64,000 nucleotides of DNA, taken from assembly GCF_014805625.2 (NCBI RefSeq), contig NW_023998458.1, forward strand, positions 1,221,480 through 1,285,479, read 5' to 3'. The translations under genes and the position numbers were made by a program. Source of the stretch: Glossina fuscipes (Eukaryota; Arthropoda; Insecta; Diptera; Glossinidae). The notes under the pieces were generated by a model. The model ran no database searches. It was given only the letters and a program-made list of their open reading frames with translations, and was not told the origin of the DNA. Positions 49,321 through 60,289 of the stretch are shown one piece after another. Each line of letters begins with the position of its first letter. The first letter of the stretch is position 1.

Positions 49321-49877
49321 TCTACGTTTGTTGTACAAAATTTTGTGTTACAATTTTTGCTTATTGCTGCAATTGTTTCTGTTCTTGTTTCTGTTATTGG
49401 TGTTGTTGTTGCTGTTGTTCCTGTTGTAGTTGCCTTATCCATATGCATAAAAAGATGAGATCAAAAATGTACCGGGAATTATACACAATAATATCAAGAT
49501 TTTTAATTAACTTATCTCTCCAACATTCCAATGCAATGAGGAATGGCTTTCGGACTGATTCGATACAGATTTGTTGCAAGGTAATATAAACTATTTCAAA
49601 ATAGCCCATGCCGGTAACACCATCTGTTGACGGCCGAATGAATTGGAAATGCATGACAATTGGATAAATAGAGCCCAAGTTATTACATTCTAAGCGATAG
49701 CTTGAATTAATGTATATCGAAAAAAGCGCCAGTATGAAGTTTTTCTTTAAACTGCGAACACTTTGACTGAAACGCTTCAGTTGTTGCAATAACTTCATAA
49801 TTGTATTGTCGTTAACTTCATTTGCTTTCTTCCCGGCAAGATAATCGTGTTAATACTGGTAACAGAAGTATGCGTGA

Positions 49878-50351
49878 AGGTATAAAAAATCAGCTAATCC
49901 GCTCCCAACACGTCGTATTTTGGGTGGAGCACATTGCCTTGAGAAAGGTCTGCTCACACTGAAGAAGAAAATTCCCGCAGAGGGTGGAGAATACAAGTTC
50001 ATCGAACGCCACTTGTGGCTATTATTTTCTTAACTAATCAATCGCGTATCTGCCTGCTTCATCGCTACGTGGTCGTACGCGAAATGGTCACGCTTAAGCA
50101 TTATGATTGACTAGAAGCCTTCAAAAATGTTCACACCAACTACCACGGCGTTCATGGTAAATGAGTTTTTCTTCCCTTTCTTGAAAAAAGGTGAGCTTCT
50201 CTGTAGCACGCGAAAGGCGAAAGAGCTATTCGTGCCTGCAAATGGAATGCCAAAGGACCGACAAGACATTTTTACATCTTCAGCTTTCTTCTCCAAGTTC
50301 AAGCGATCATTCCCTAACGCCAGATTATGTCGATATCCCACTAGAATGTAA
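49878..50351 (+). pseudogene. Coding relic with two stops, unidentified
   Basis: One plus-strand frame stays gene-like for 158 codons and is broken only by a TAA at 50031-50033 and a TAG at 50112-50114. The first section includes LPTRRILGGAHCLEKGLLTL followed by PAEGGEYKFIERHLW. The last begins at an ATG (50127), has FMVNEFFFPFLKKGELLCS and ANGMPKDRQDIFTSSAFFSK, and ends at the TAA at 50349-50351. Codon choice (GGT GGA GAA TAC AAG TTC ATC GAA CGC CAC) is far from the AT-rich background. I recognise no domain. The final section alone could be a 74-codon exon. An antisense frame at 50111-50422 is also open, so strand is not certain. A degraded host-gene copy is the simplest reading. Confidence 0.38.
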
Positions 50352-51481
50352 TAAGCCTTCAATTTTTTGTTATGTTTTATAGACCCACTTGAATAGCTTG
50401 CAGAACTCACGTGATCAGACATTGCTTAGGATAGATAATTGGCTTCAGATTGGCTTCCAATGCATTTAGAAATCTTGCTAATAAAATATATGATCGTGAA
50501 GGGATCACGCTCAGATCAAAGTACTCGCGAGCTTGTTTTTAAGAAATGCAATTGAGCCAATTTCCCGGTACTTTTTTGTTGTTGATAGAATGAATGTACA
50601 TATGTGGATTCTTGTCGCAATTATCTTCTGCATATGAAATTTTTTGCAATTTAGGTTTTCAGGTTTATGTTTTTTAGTGTGTGTTCAACAATTTCAATCA
50701 ATTTGTAATTGCCGGTCAAGCCCGCTCTGCTTGCCAGTCCATTTAATGCTATTTAGATTAGTGTACTATTGTGGGTATTTCTCTTTGGTTTTTGTGTTCA
50801 CTTCAATTTTGTATGATTGCTTGATTTATTGTTTTATAGTTTCATTGTGTGCCGGTAACATATGGAAAACATATTGTTTACAGCAAGTGCGCATATATAG
50901 GTTTAAACATACGTACACGTGTATACGTATAAAGAGATCGACCTAAACTTAATACATGAAAATATTATCAAAATTATCATGAATTTAGATTGTGTTTTGC
51001 ATTTTGATTGATCTAACAACGCACTGCAATAAATATGTTGCAATTGTGCGCATGTAAGCAAATAGCAAATGAATGCGTTCTAAATTATGACAGATAATTA
51101 ATTGAGACAATTGTATTAAACCCCAACTGACGGCCGCGTAGGATATTTTCATGCTATCGTTTTAATAGTAACAACTAACTATTCGCGCGATTTTCTAATG
51201 AAACAAAGCATATTTAATAGTATTACGCTTAAGGGCAAGTTTCAGAATGTTCTTATAAGCTTCACTTCCCCCCTTTTGGAAAAAATGTTCGTTTGGATTA
51301 TTTTAATTTAAATTTTAAAACTGCTCCTTTCCCACATATTATCAATTATGGATCAAATTAAATATATTCCTCATTCAATATTTGCTATAGAAGTAAATTC
51401 TTATATTATATGTTTTGCTAAAAGGTGAGTAAATTCTTATATGTGTATTGCTTGCCGACGGCTATTTACCGAGAATGATAT

Positions 51482-51718
51482 TTGTGGCAATTGGCTGTAT
51501 TGTCCTTCGGACCGCTTTATGGTCCTCGATATCGGGTAAATTCGAACTATAGGCTCGCTGTAAATGCAAGTAGAAAGTCTACAGCTGTCGATAAAACATG
51601 CATTTTTCTTATTATCGAAGGAGACATCTTTCGATCGCAGATTAGCTATCGATCGGCTTTACTTGGTTTCGTTAGGTATAAACCCAGATCCCAGGTTCTG
51701 TATAGGTGTTTTATGTAA
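51482..51718 (+). CDS. Coding-like open frame, unidentified
   Basis: This 78-codon plus-strand frame uses balanced codons and includes LWQLAVLSFGPLYGPRYRVN and ASRKSTAVDKTCIFLIIEGD, ending YRCFM with TAA at 51716-51718. It starts without an ATG after a TGA, and I see no strong splice sites. A second frame (51564-51815) overlaps it. No known motif is visible, so relic or chance is as likely as a real exon. Confidence 0.2.
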   Translation: MWQLAVLSFGPLYGPRYRVNSNYRLAVNASRKSTAVDKTCIFLIIEGDIFRSQISYRSALLGFVRYKPRSQVLYRCFM

Positions 51719-53435
51719 CCGTACACCAATTGTGGTAAAGAATACATTAAGTTTGTGCATACGTTTGCAACACCAAGAAGGAGTTGGAAAAGGTCGATTC
51801 CTTTTATTATACTAATTTAGAAATATTTTCTGAATAGATGGACTTATAAAAGGCGACTTTGCTTTTCACTAGAAAAGCGTGTCTTTTTTTTCTAATAAAA
51901 ATGAATCATATAAGAACTTTTGGTTGCATTTCACATAGTGATTAATATTCATATGTTCGATGGATTTAATGCCTATATGTTCTTTCATAGAGTGAACGTG
52001 TGTTTGTACCTATCTGGAAGGCAAAGGTCTACGTTTTCTTTCATACCCGAAAACTATCATCAAAGATCAGCCTAAATAAGATACCAAGAATTCAAAAGCG
52101 AAAACTTAATGCCGTCATCCTATTGCAACGTCACGAGGGGTAATCGAGAAAAAAAATGTAGTTTCGAGAGAAACATGCCTCGAAAGAAAATGATAATCAG
52201 TGCGCAAACCCGCTTTTATCAAATCTTTCAATTTCTTTTCAAATGAAAAAGTGTACAATCATGTACAAACGCACAGTTTCTGCTATGATTCTGTTCAGAG
52301 ATGACGTATGATATGACGATGAGAAGACGAAGAATGAAATATTTTCTGAAGACAGCAAAAAAGTAATACGACTTGCGGTAATACGATAATAAGAAGACTT
52401 GCTTTCAAAGCTTCTTTTTTTTTTTTTAAAGTCATCGGATAGTAATGCAAAGCGATCAATTTTAAAAAGAGGTCAGTGAGGAACTTTCACCTGGTTATAG
52501 AAACTCATAATAGCCTCATTTTCCAACAAATGCAAACAATTGCTTTTTTATTGCTTTGTTTCCTAAATCGATTTTGTTTTACATCCGCTTATTGTAATTA
52601 ATAAGATAAACAATCGATGGCTTGCGTAGAGTTTAACTTATTAAATATTTTATTAAATTTTAAACTTTAAAGTGAATCGATAGAGCGAGTATCGGAAAGT
52701 AAACTTTTGGCAGCATTATAAATATAGTCTCCCTGCGCCGTTAGGCTATTAATTCTAAATTATGTGTAGATATATTTAAAAATATCCTAAAGAAAATCAT
52801 AATTAATTATGAACGCTTATTGCTTTTAATTGACGTGACCTATGCCTTTCATTAGTGCAGACGGAGCATGACAGGCAGTCAGGCAGTCAGGCAGGCAACT
52901 AGGCACACGTAGACGAAACGCACGTTTCCTCACACACAGCAACACTATCAAACAAAACCCACCTATACAGTGGAAGGAGAAGAACAACTACAACTACAAT
53001 TCAAATGTAACTAAATGGGAGCATCAAGCGTAAGCATATTACACAAAAGCATTTAACGAACCAAATAGACGAATAGACTCAAAGGGGTAAAGAGACTAGC
53101 ACGAAGGAAAAGGAAAAAAATTAGAAACAAAAAAGAAAAAAAAAAGAAAGAAAACGGGCAGATAAACACAACTGTTGGCAACACATAAATACTTAGTTCT
53201 GCCAACAGCAGAAATGAATATAAAAGAAAGTAAAGCATTCAGTTTTGCTTGATGTGTCATATAATAAAAGCCATAATCGAGTCATTTACAGTTCATAATC
53301 CAAATACATACATACATGCATACAGACAGACACGCATACAAGCGCCTACAAGCATATCTACATATCTACAAACGAAGCTATAAAAACAGAGAAGCTTAGA
53401 GAACGCGAATAGAGCAGCATCACTTTGCAAGTTAA

Positions 53436-53449
53436 TGGTGGTGATGATA

Positions 53450-53509
<60 letters not shown>

Positions 53510-53519
53510 NNNNNNNNNN

Positions 53520-53566
<47 letters not shown>
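53436..53566. repeat. (GAT)n array containing an N gap
   Basis: Pure GAT/ATG trinucleotides run on both sides of the gap. The resulting poly-Asp open frame is an artefact of the repeat. Confidence 0.95.
53510..53519. other. Assembly gap of 10 N
   Basis: Ten consecutive N bases lie in the middle of the (GAT)n array. Ten is a placeholder-like number, so the true array length is unknown. Confidence 0.98.
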
Positions 53567-55890
53567 TTGAGATGAAGGCAGCACTAAGCGATGGTTTTGC
53601 TTACACAGTCATAATGGAGCAGATAGCGTAAAGTAAAAGGGTGTTCGCTCGGCTCATGCAAAGCCAACAGACGAACAAACAAAATTCAATTGATTGTAAT
53701 GATTTTGTTAAGAGTAAAAATTATGTACATGAATGACTATCGGCTTCAAAAAAAAAGAAAAGAAAGAAAAAAACCATTCAATGAAAGAAAGAAAAGCAAA
53801 ATTCTAATCTTAAAATTTTAGAAAGAAAAAAACGATTCCTTTCCTTTTTAATGGAAATCAAAATTTATTTTGCATTGTTTAACAAGCAGTACAACTATAC
53901 ATACGCTTTATACGAATCTTTTTTATCCTCCACCCCGAGTAAAAATATTTATAGATTTATCAAAATTGCTTAGACGCGAACAACAGGTCTATCGGAAATT
54001 TCTGTCCGTCCTTAGTACAAAACAGTATCCTAGTTTCAGAATCAAGCCGGAAAGGCTGGAAATGGAAATGGTGGAAAACCATCACCGATGTTGCCGACCA
54101 TTGCTGTAACAAGATCTGAACAGTATAGTCTCCGATGAAAAATGGTCGGCCAAAGCGTGGCTTGTCAGAAACGTCAAAATCACTTATTTGAAATTTTTCG
54201 ACCCATCTGCTGTCGTAGCATAAAGTGAACTTTGTCAGTAGCCCTGGGTACTCAACTGCGTCTCACTTAATATTAAGATAAACCATATTCGTTTTAATCG
54301 ATTTCCTAGCCCATGCATTGAATGATAAAAAGAGAGCGTCAAACATGTGTCAAAGGAATACGCGCATACCCGTCGAAGCTTGTTGTAACCGGAACGAAGA
54401 GAACTTGCGAGTAAATTTAATAATTTGTCTAAATTGTAATCTTTCTACTAAATTTGACTCTACGACTACGGGATCACTTAACAAACCACAACCGTAAGAA
54501 TGACGTTAAAAAGTTGAAATTTGACTTCAATATTCCCTTATCGATTAAGAATCCCATGTTAGCAAAGTGATTGTGATACGCTTATATACACGCCCACTAT
54601 GAATGACAAACTAAACCAACCTCGAAAACAAAACCGACATATTTTTGCACAGTTTTTCGTCCATAACTTTCGATTCTGTGCAAATGTTTCGGAAAAATCA
54701 ATCTGCAAGCTTCATTCAAAAATGGCCGCGACTGGTTTACTAACACGCCCACAATTAACGATAAAATGTTAGTTCCAACTTGTTTCAAATATATACCTAA
54801 TTTATTCCCTATTGGGAAAAATGCTAATATGTATGTGCATGAGTAAATGGGATACAAATTGGGATTAAAATTTTATCGGTACTTGGGCTCGTATTAATAA
54901 ACCTTTTCGAACTATTCTTGGACGGAAAAGGAAGACGATCTTAAAAAACATTTGGGTTGCAGTACGAAATCGAAACTTATAGAGAAGAGTATGAAAGAGC
55001 GATCGGCATTTTTCCTAGGTTGTTCCAGCGCTCTTCATACTGCCCACGAGCACGAAAACAGATCAAACCCTATATATAATTTCACATTCTTAAACGATCA
55101 ACGAAAGTCTCTGGCGAATTTCAGGCTTCTATCTTTGTGTTTACAACTGTGGCAAGTCGACAAAAAATAGCAGATCTATATGATCCCATAGATATGATAA
55201 AATTTAAAAGTATCTTCATATTAGTGAAAGCCACCAAAAAATTTTGGAGCATTAATTGCTTTACGATCGTTGTTCTAAAGATTGAAAATTAAAAAGAATC
55301 AGAATGATCTATTTGGCAGCTCTAGGATTAACATGCTGAGGCTAATTTTAAAAATTTGTGCGAAGCATTCATCTTTTGGTTTTTATGTTTTTATCACTTC
55401 TAATTACCACCAATTTTTCTAAGCTAAATAATTGATTGATCGGAGAAGACATTCTTTAAAGCTATAGCTTTCTATTCAAATATTCGCGATTTAGGGCAAT
55501 GTGTCAATTTAAGGGAAGGATGGATAATCTCAGGTAGTTTAAATCACTATAAACTATACAAGACGTATCACTCCGCTAAAGCATAAGCAAATAAGTAACG
55601 TGTTACGGACGGATTGTCTTAGTTAGTATGACTTCGCCATCATTCATTTATAGTCAATAAAGTGCCTATATATCTCTATCTCATATTCAAAAGCATCACC
55701 GCAAAATCCTTTCATCTATATTAACCCATTGAATATTTAAAGCCACCAAATGTGCACTAATTGATAGCATTTGCAATATTTATAGCAACAACCGGGGTAG
55801 CAAAGCCAGCAATATCCTCAAGAAAATTGAGTAATAACACATAATGCGAGAGAGAGAATGATAACTTTTGATGGTAGAGAGAGGCAAGAG

Positions 55891-55926
55891 CGAAAGAGAA
55901 CGAGAACGAGAACGGGAACGAGAGAG
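55891..55926. repeat. (GAGAAC)n hexamer run
   Basis: About five GAGAAC/GAACGA units pass into GA repeats. Confidence 0.8.
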
Positions 55927-56582
55927 ATAGAAATGCAGAGATAAAGAGAACAAATTATATATAAAATAGTATAGGAACATATCGGACGCAAGAACGTTGT
56001 GTATTAGTGCACTTGACACCCCATCATTAGCCAACCAAGCATAAAATAAGAAGAAAATTGACATTCATTTTCTGTAGAAAGCTTAAAAACAAAAAAAAAA
56101 AAAATATCATAGCAGTATGTTGCCAAACATGAATGTCTTCAGCATGTTGCTGAAAGCAAAGCGGCTTCGTCTTAATTTAATGTTTTCGAATGCAGTTTAA
56201 ATGGTAGATAAAAAATAAAAAAAAGAAAATAAAAGAATAATAATAACAAGCAATAAATTGATTTGTTGTTTTGTTCAATGAGAAGAGAAAAGTTGAGAGA
56301 GAAGTTGTACGCTTGCACATCTTGGAGTTTGATGTGTGTTAAATGGATGTTGCTGTCATTATTAAGCAGCAAAGTTGTATGAATATAGAAAATAAGCAAG
56401 CAAGCATGCAAGCAAAGCAAGCAGGAGGCAGGCAGGCAAGCAGACTGGTTGGCTTAATAAAAATGTGAGTATATTATTAAAAGGAAACTAAATACAAGGC
56501 GAAGATAAACCGTTGTATGCTTTCCTGCCTGACTTAGCCTGACATTTGAGTTCGTGGCGTGTGTAAGTGTGTGTATATATAC

Positions 56583-56586
<4 letters not shown>

Positions 56587-56623
<37 letters not shown>
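56587..56623. repeat. (GT)n microsatellite
   Basis: A pure GT run of about 18 units. Confidence 0.93.
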
Positions 56624-56625
<2 letters not shown>

Positions 56626-57076
56626 TAAATAAAGCAATGCTTAAAGATAATAATCACTTATATGCATGTATGTATATGTAAGCATTTAAATGGAAATAGT
56701 GTTTAATAGCAGCTAACGAATGCAATTTCAAAGTTGCTAAATGCCCCCACAGAGCGTCATTGAATCTCTAGTCATGCGTGTATGTAAGTTTGTGCATCAG
56801 TTTTCTTTCGCTTGTAAAATATTTAAATAAATGTTTAGCTTAAGTGGCCTCATAAAATCATTTATGGGTATCTCCATAGGAAAATAATGGAAATAAACGC
56901 AAAAGTTTTTTTCTTTCCTTAAATTAAACCTACGGAAAGAAAACGCATTTAAAAATCCTTATGTGGGACGAGAGGAAAGACCCATATATATGTGGTATTT
57001 TTTTTTTTTTTTTTTTTATATATAAATGAACAGCTCATATATCAAATCGTAATTGTGTTGCCTTTGCCAAGTCTCA

Positions 57077-57113
57077 AACACACACACACACATACACACA
57101 CACACATACACGC
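57077..57113. repeat. (CA)n microsatellite, interrupted
   Basis: CA repeats with two TACA interruptions. Confidence 0.9.
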
Positions 57114-57351
57114 ATACTTACACATTTTATAGATACTGAGTAGGAGTTAACATAACAACAGAAAAAACAACAATGACTAACCATATATACAAATTCAATT
57201 GAGTAGATGCAACAATAACAAGAACACCAACCGATACTAAAAGATATTAATTATGTACAATACATTCATTGTTGCAAAAGCAGTTAAATGCTTTGTGTCT
57301 CGTTTCCTGCCATCTACCGTAGGTCGACTTTATATACATTATAACATCAGA

Positions 57352-57353
<2 letters not shown>

Positions 57354-57392
<39 letters not shown>
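57354..57392. repeat. (TA)n microsatellite
   Basis: A pure TA/AT run of about 19 units. Confidence 0.92.
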
Positions 57393-57395
<3 letters not shown>

Positions 57396-59837
57396 CGAGT
57401 GTGTGTTTGTCTGCATGCAGCACCCTAGAGGCATAAATTCTCAATGGAAATCCTCTTTCACTGCCACCACACCATCCAGTTATTTATATATGCAACAAAA
57501 TGTCGACTTTTTTCGCTACATTTTTTATTTCCAATTTTTTTTTCTTTTTTCCTTTTATTTTATTTTTCTCTTACATTTTTTTATTTAATTTTTTATATTT
57601 TTTGAAAACTCACCAGAAATTTTATAGCTATAGCAACATTTCGTTGTAAGATGCCAGCAACATTTTCTGCCTCTATATACATATATCTATAGAGATAAAC
57701 ATACGAAAACACTTAAATAATCGTCATCATTATGATGGCAGTAATAAAATGTTGCCTTTAATTCATAGAATTCCTGTCTGTGAATTTCAGTCGCTTAGTG
57801 TCATTTAATAAAAGCACTAACACAATAGGTGTATACACCTAGTTATAAATAAATGTGAGTGTGTGTTTATGTGTGTAGATGTATGATGTTTGCATATCAT
57901 TTTATTTCCTTATAAATTAAAAAAAAAGAAAAGAAAAGGAAAATAAATAAAATAAACAAAAACCTTTTGAACCATACCAACCCGAGCTAAGCGCAACTAA
58001 CCGTCATTACTATCTTCAATAACAGCAACAGCAGCATTCTGCAGAAAAAAAAACAAAAAGAAAAAGAAAGAAGGAAAAACAAACAAAAACAGTTTCACTG
58101 TACGGCATTCGTTCTTTTTGCTTGCACGTAACTTCTATATAAGTTTATATGGACGCGCGCGATTCCCTTCTTTTTTTTTTTTGTTTTTGTTACTCTTAAA
58201 GCAAGTTAACGTGTTTCCTCCTCAATTTTGGAGATTTGCGAGGTTGTGGAGTGCGGTACGTCATTGTGTTTTACGGCACATTCACTGAAATTTATGTAGA
58301 ATTCGTGCTTAGAGTTTGCCTACAAGAGATAGTCAAAGTTATAGCCAGCAGTATACGCGTAGCTCAAGTGTATCATTGGAGTGTTTAAATGTGTTTGTAT
58401 ATGTGTTAAGTGACCATAAATAAATTTGGACTACAAGAAGGTCGTCTTTATATTAATTTAAATAGACTTTTAATTATTATTATTTTTTTTTTTTTTTGAT
58501 TAGCGTTGAGAAATGTCTGTAGGAAAAAGCTCTCGACAAACATGTTACATTGTTGCTCCGCAAAACAGGTAAGTACAGGATAATATCTTCAACAAAATGA
58601 AGTAATGCAAAGCTTCTCTCAAAAGTATCGATCTTCACGTTGATTAATAATAATGAAGATTTGCACAGGGGAAATTATTTACTTTAGCCATTGTGAGCGA
58701 GAAGTAAGTTTAGTTGTGGAGGTTATATGCAGTAAAGGACTTGGAGCGATGCTGCCTCTCTTCTATTTCAGTTTTCTTCCAAATAGTTTTCTCAGCCCTT
58801 GAGCCGACTTGCATTGCTTTCTGTGTTATGGCTGAATTTCTCTTAGAGTAGAGATACGCTTCTCGGAATTCATCGAAGTCATTCTAAAAATATGGCAGCA
58901 CCATCTGGATTTATATACGAGGAAAACATTTCCGATGCAAGACCAGAAAAACTATTACGTTAATTTGAGCATGCAGAGCCTATAATGTACTAAAGTGGTA
59001 CGGGAATTTGCATTAGTCCATGCATACAGCGACGGCATTGTCTGTGCACTTTATTCTTATAACAATTGTCTTGCTTCAAAGGAAAGATTATGATCCGTTA
59101 AAAAGACTTCCCGAAAACGTATTGACATATGGGTGTGCAGCGCCGCCACTTGCAAAAAATTATAACTAACAACGTTCGAATATCTCGAATAGGTACCCCT
59201 ACCACATTTGTGTTTCCGTGCAGGACAAATGAATGCCTTTATCTTAACGAAGACGAATAATAAGTGAAAACTAAAAATCTAGTCTAGGAGTTGATAAATA
59301 AAAGCTTTTATCTAAGCGAAAACTACGCACAAGCGGGGGGCCGAAGTTGGTATTCGAGAAAAGTGAGAGGAAATAAGTTGAAGGCACTGCTTCATCGATT
59401 TTGGATGAGTACAGCGAAGAACAGGCAGATTTATTGGACAATCTGCCCATTGCCGATTAGATTTCAATAGGAGTTTTTATACCGCTCGCAGCGTAAACAT
59501 TTAAAAGCATTTGTGGCTGCTGTGTTCTAAAGGTGAAATCGTCCGGATAGTTGATATTAACTTTTGTATGAAAAAATGTAGGATTGAATCCTTATTATTC
59601 AACCTATAAATAGTCAATCAACAATTAAGTGAATTTGCATTATATAGATATTCACTCATTTATCATAGCCTAAGAGCCTGAGAGAAACAGTACCACTACT
59701 TCAACCATCGGCAGAATTTACTTACCCATGAGGGGCGTAAGTAATTAATTATTTGAGAAGACTTTGTCTAGCCTTTTATTCTGTGGCGATCGTTTGTTTT
59801 TGCAAACTTGCAATAAGATGATGGTCCCTGTATTCAT

Positions 59838-60040
59838 CATTAGATTACTTTTAATTTTCGTCTGGGATTTAATGCAGCGGAAACAACAATGACAATTTGT
59901 GGTATTTATGGAGATGTATTGAAGGTCAACAAGTGCCAACATTGGTTGAGAAGGTTTGTTGCTGGTCACTATGATCTGTCTACGACGCACCGAAGGCGAT
60001 GATCAGTTCAATTTAATAATGGCAGCCTAAAAATCTCTAG
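59838..60040 (+). pseudogene. Mariner transposase N-terminus, decayed
   Basis: The plus strand encodes the N-terminal DNA-binding part of a mariner transposase. In the frame starting at 59853 it reads RLGFNAAETTMTICGIYGD, then NKCQHWLRRFVAGHYDLSTT, and RRR with a TGA (60000-60002), then SVQFNNGSLK. The family pattern is FRLGHNAAETARNICAVYGE, CQ.WF.RF..G.FDL.D, RSGRPVEFD..RL. Just upstream, after a frame change, IIRLLLIF fits the LRHILLFEF start. So about 65 residues survive, with one frameshift and one stop. The rest of the mariner protein, including all catalytic residues, is absent; about 0.1 kb further on lies an unrelated Tc1 C-terminus on the same strand. Confidence 0.75.
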
Positions 60041-60123
60041 TGGAAGTTTATGCATTATTAAGTACACACGATTGCCAAGAAGCCTGGATCCTGCGTCCCA
60101 TTGAATGGCGAAATTAATGTTTT

Positions 60124-60289
60124 CACCTCAATCCACTTGAAAACCTTTGGGGGAAAACTAAAGCGTCTAGTTTCCGCTAACAATAAATTAAATTGTTGGG
60201 AAATATTCCACGAGTCTGCCCGTCGCAAATTAATCTGCTTCATGCCGAGAGAAATCGAAGCTGTCCTTAAAAGCCATGCTGGTGCCTGA
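60124..60289 (+). pseudogene. Tc1-family transposase C-terminus
   Basis: This is the C-terminal end of a Tc1-type (DD34E) transposase. HLNPLENLWGK at 60124-60156 contains the family signature DLNPIENLWG, whose Glu is the third catalytic residue; it is kept here. One extra A near 60157 shifts the frame, after which the text continues LKRLVSANNKLNCWEIFHES and LICFMPREIEAVLKSHAGA to a TGA at 60287-60289. Family members read LKR...W..I....C..LV.SMPRRI.AVI..KGG.TKY, so the final TKY is lost. Only about 54 codons remain. The upstream neighbour is a mariner, not Tc1, fragment, so two different elements were joined by insertion or deletion. Confidence 0.8.

Larger units (their letters stand above)
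42370..49877. other. Gene-poor interval, pyrimidine-rich blocks and arrays
   Basis: I see no supportable gene. Two stretches, 44040-44400 and 46790-47050, are strongly C+T-rich on the plus strand and therefore open in several frames (Phe/Ser/Leu-rich frames of up to 135 codons). I treat them as compositional. Poly(T) and poly(A) tracts occur near 44770-44790 and 47811-47840. Microsatellites are listed separately. Confidence 0.55.
50352..59837. other. Long interval dominated by arrays and AT-rich DNA
   Basis: Apart from the weak frame at 51.5 kb, nothing is gene-like with confidence. The frame at 53926-54109 (+) follows a pyrimidine tract ending CCACCCCGAG and has sensible codons (DLSKLLRREQQVYRKFLSVL) but no known motif. 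At 59377-59460 (+) a 27-codon piece (ILDEYSEEQADLLDNLPIAD) also looks coding but is isolated. A- and T-rich tracts are frequent, for example at 53100-53150, 57000-57018 and 58480-58498. Confidence 0.5.

Noticed and set aside
53425..53631. 68-codon poly-Asp open frame
   Set aside because: It is a translation of the (GAT)n array and its N gap.
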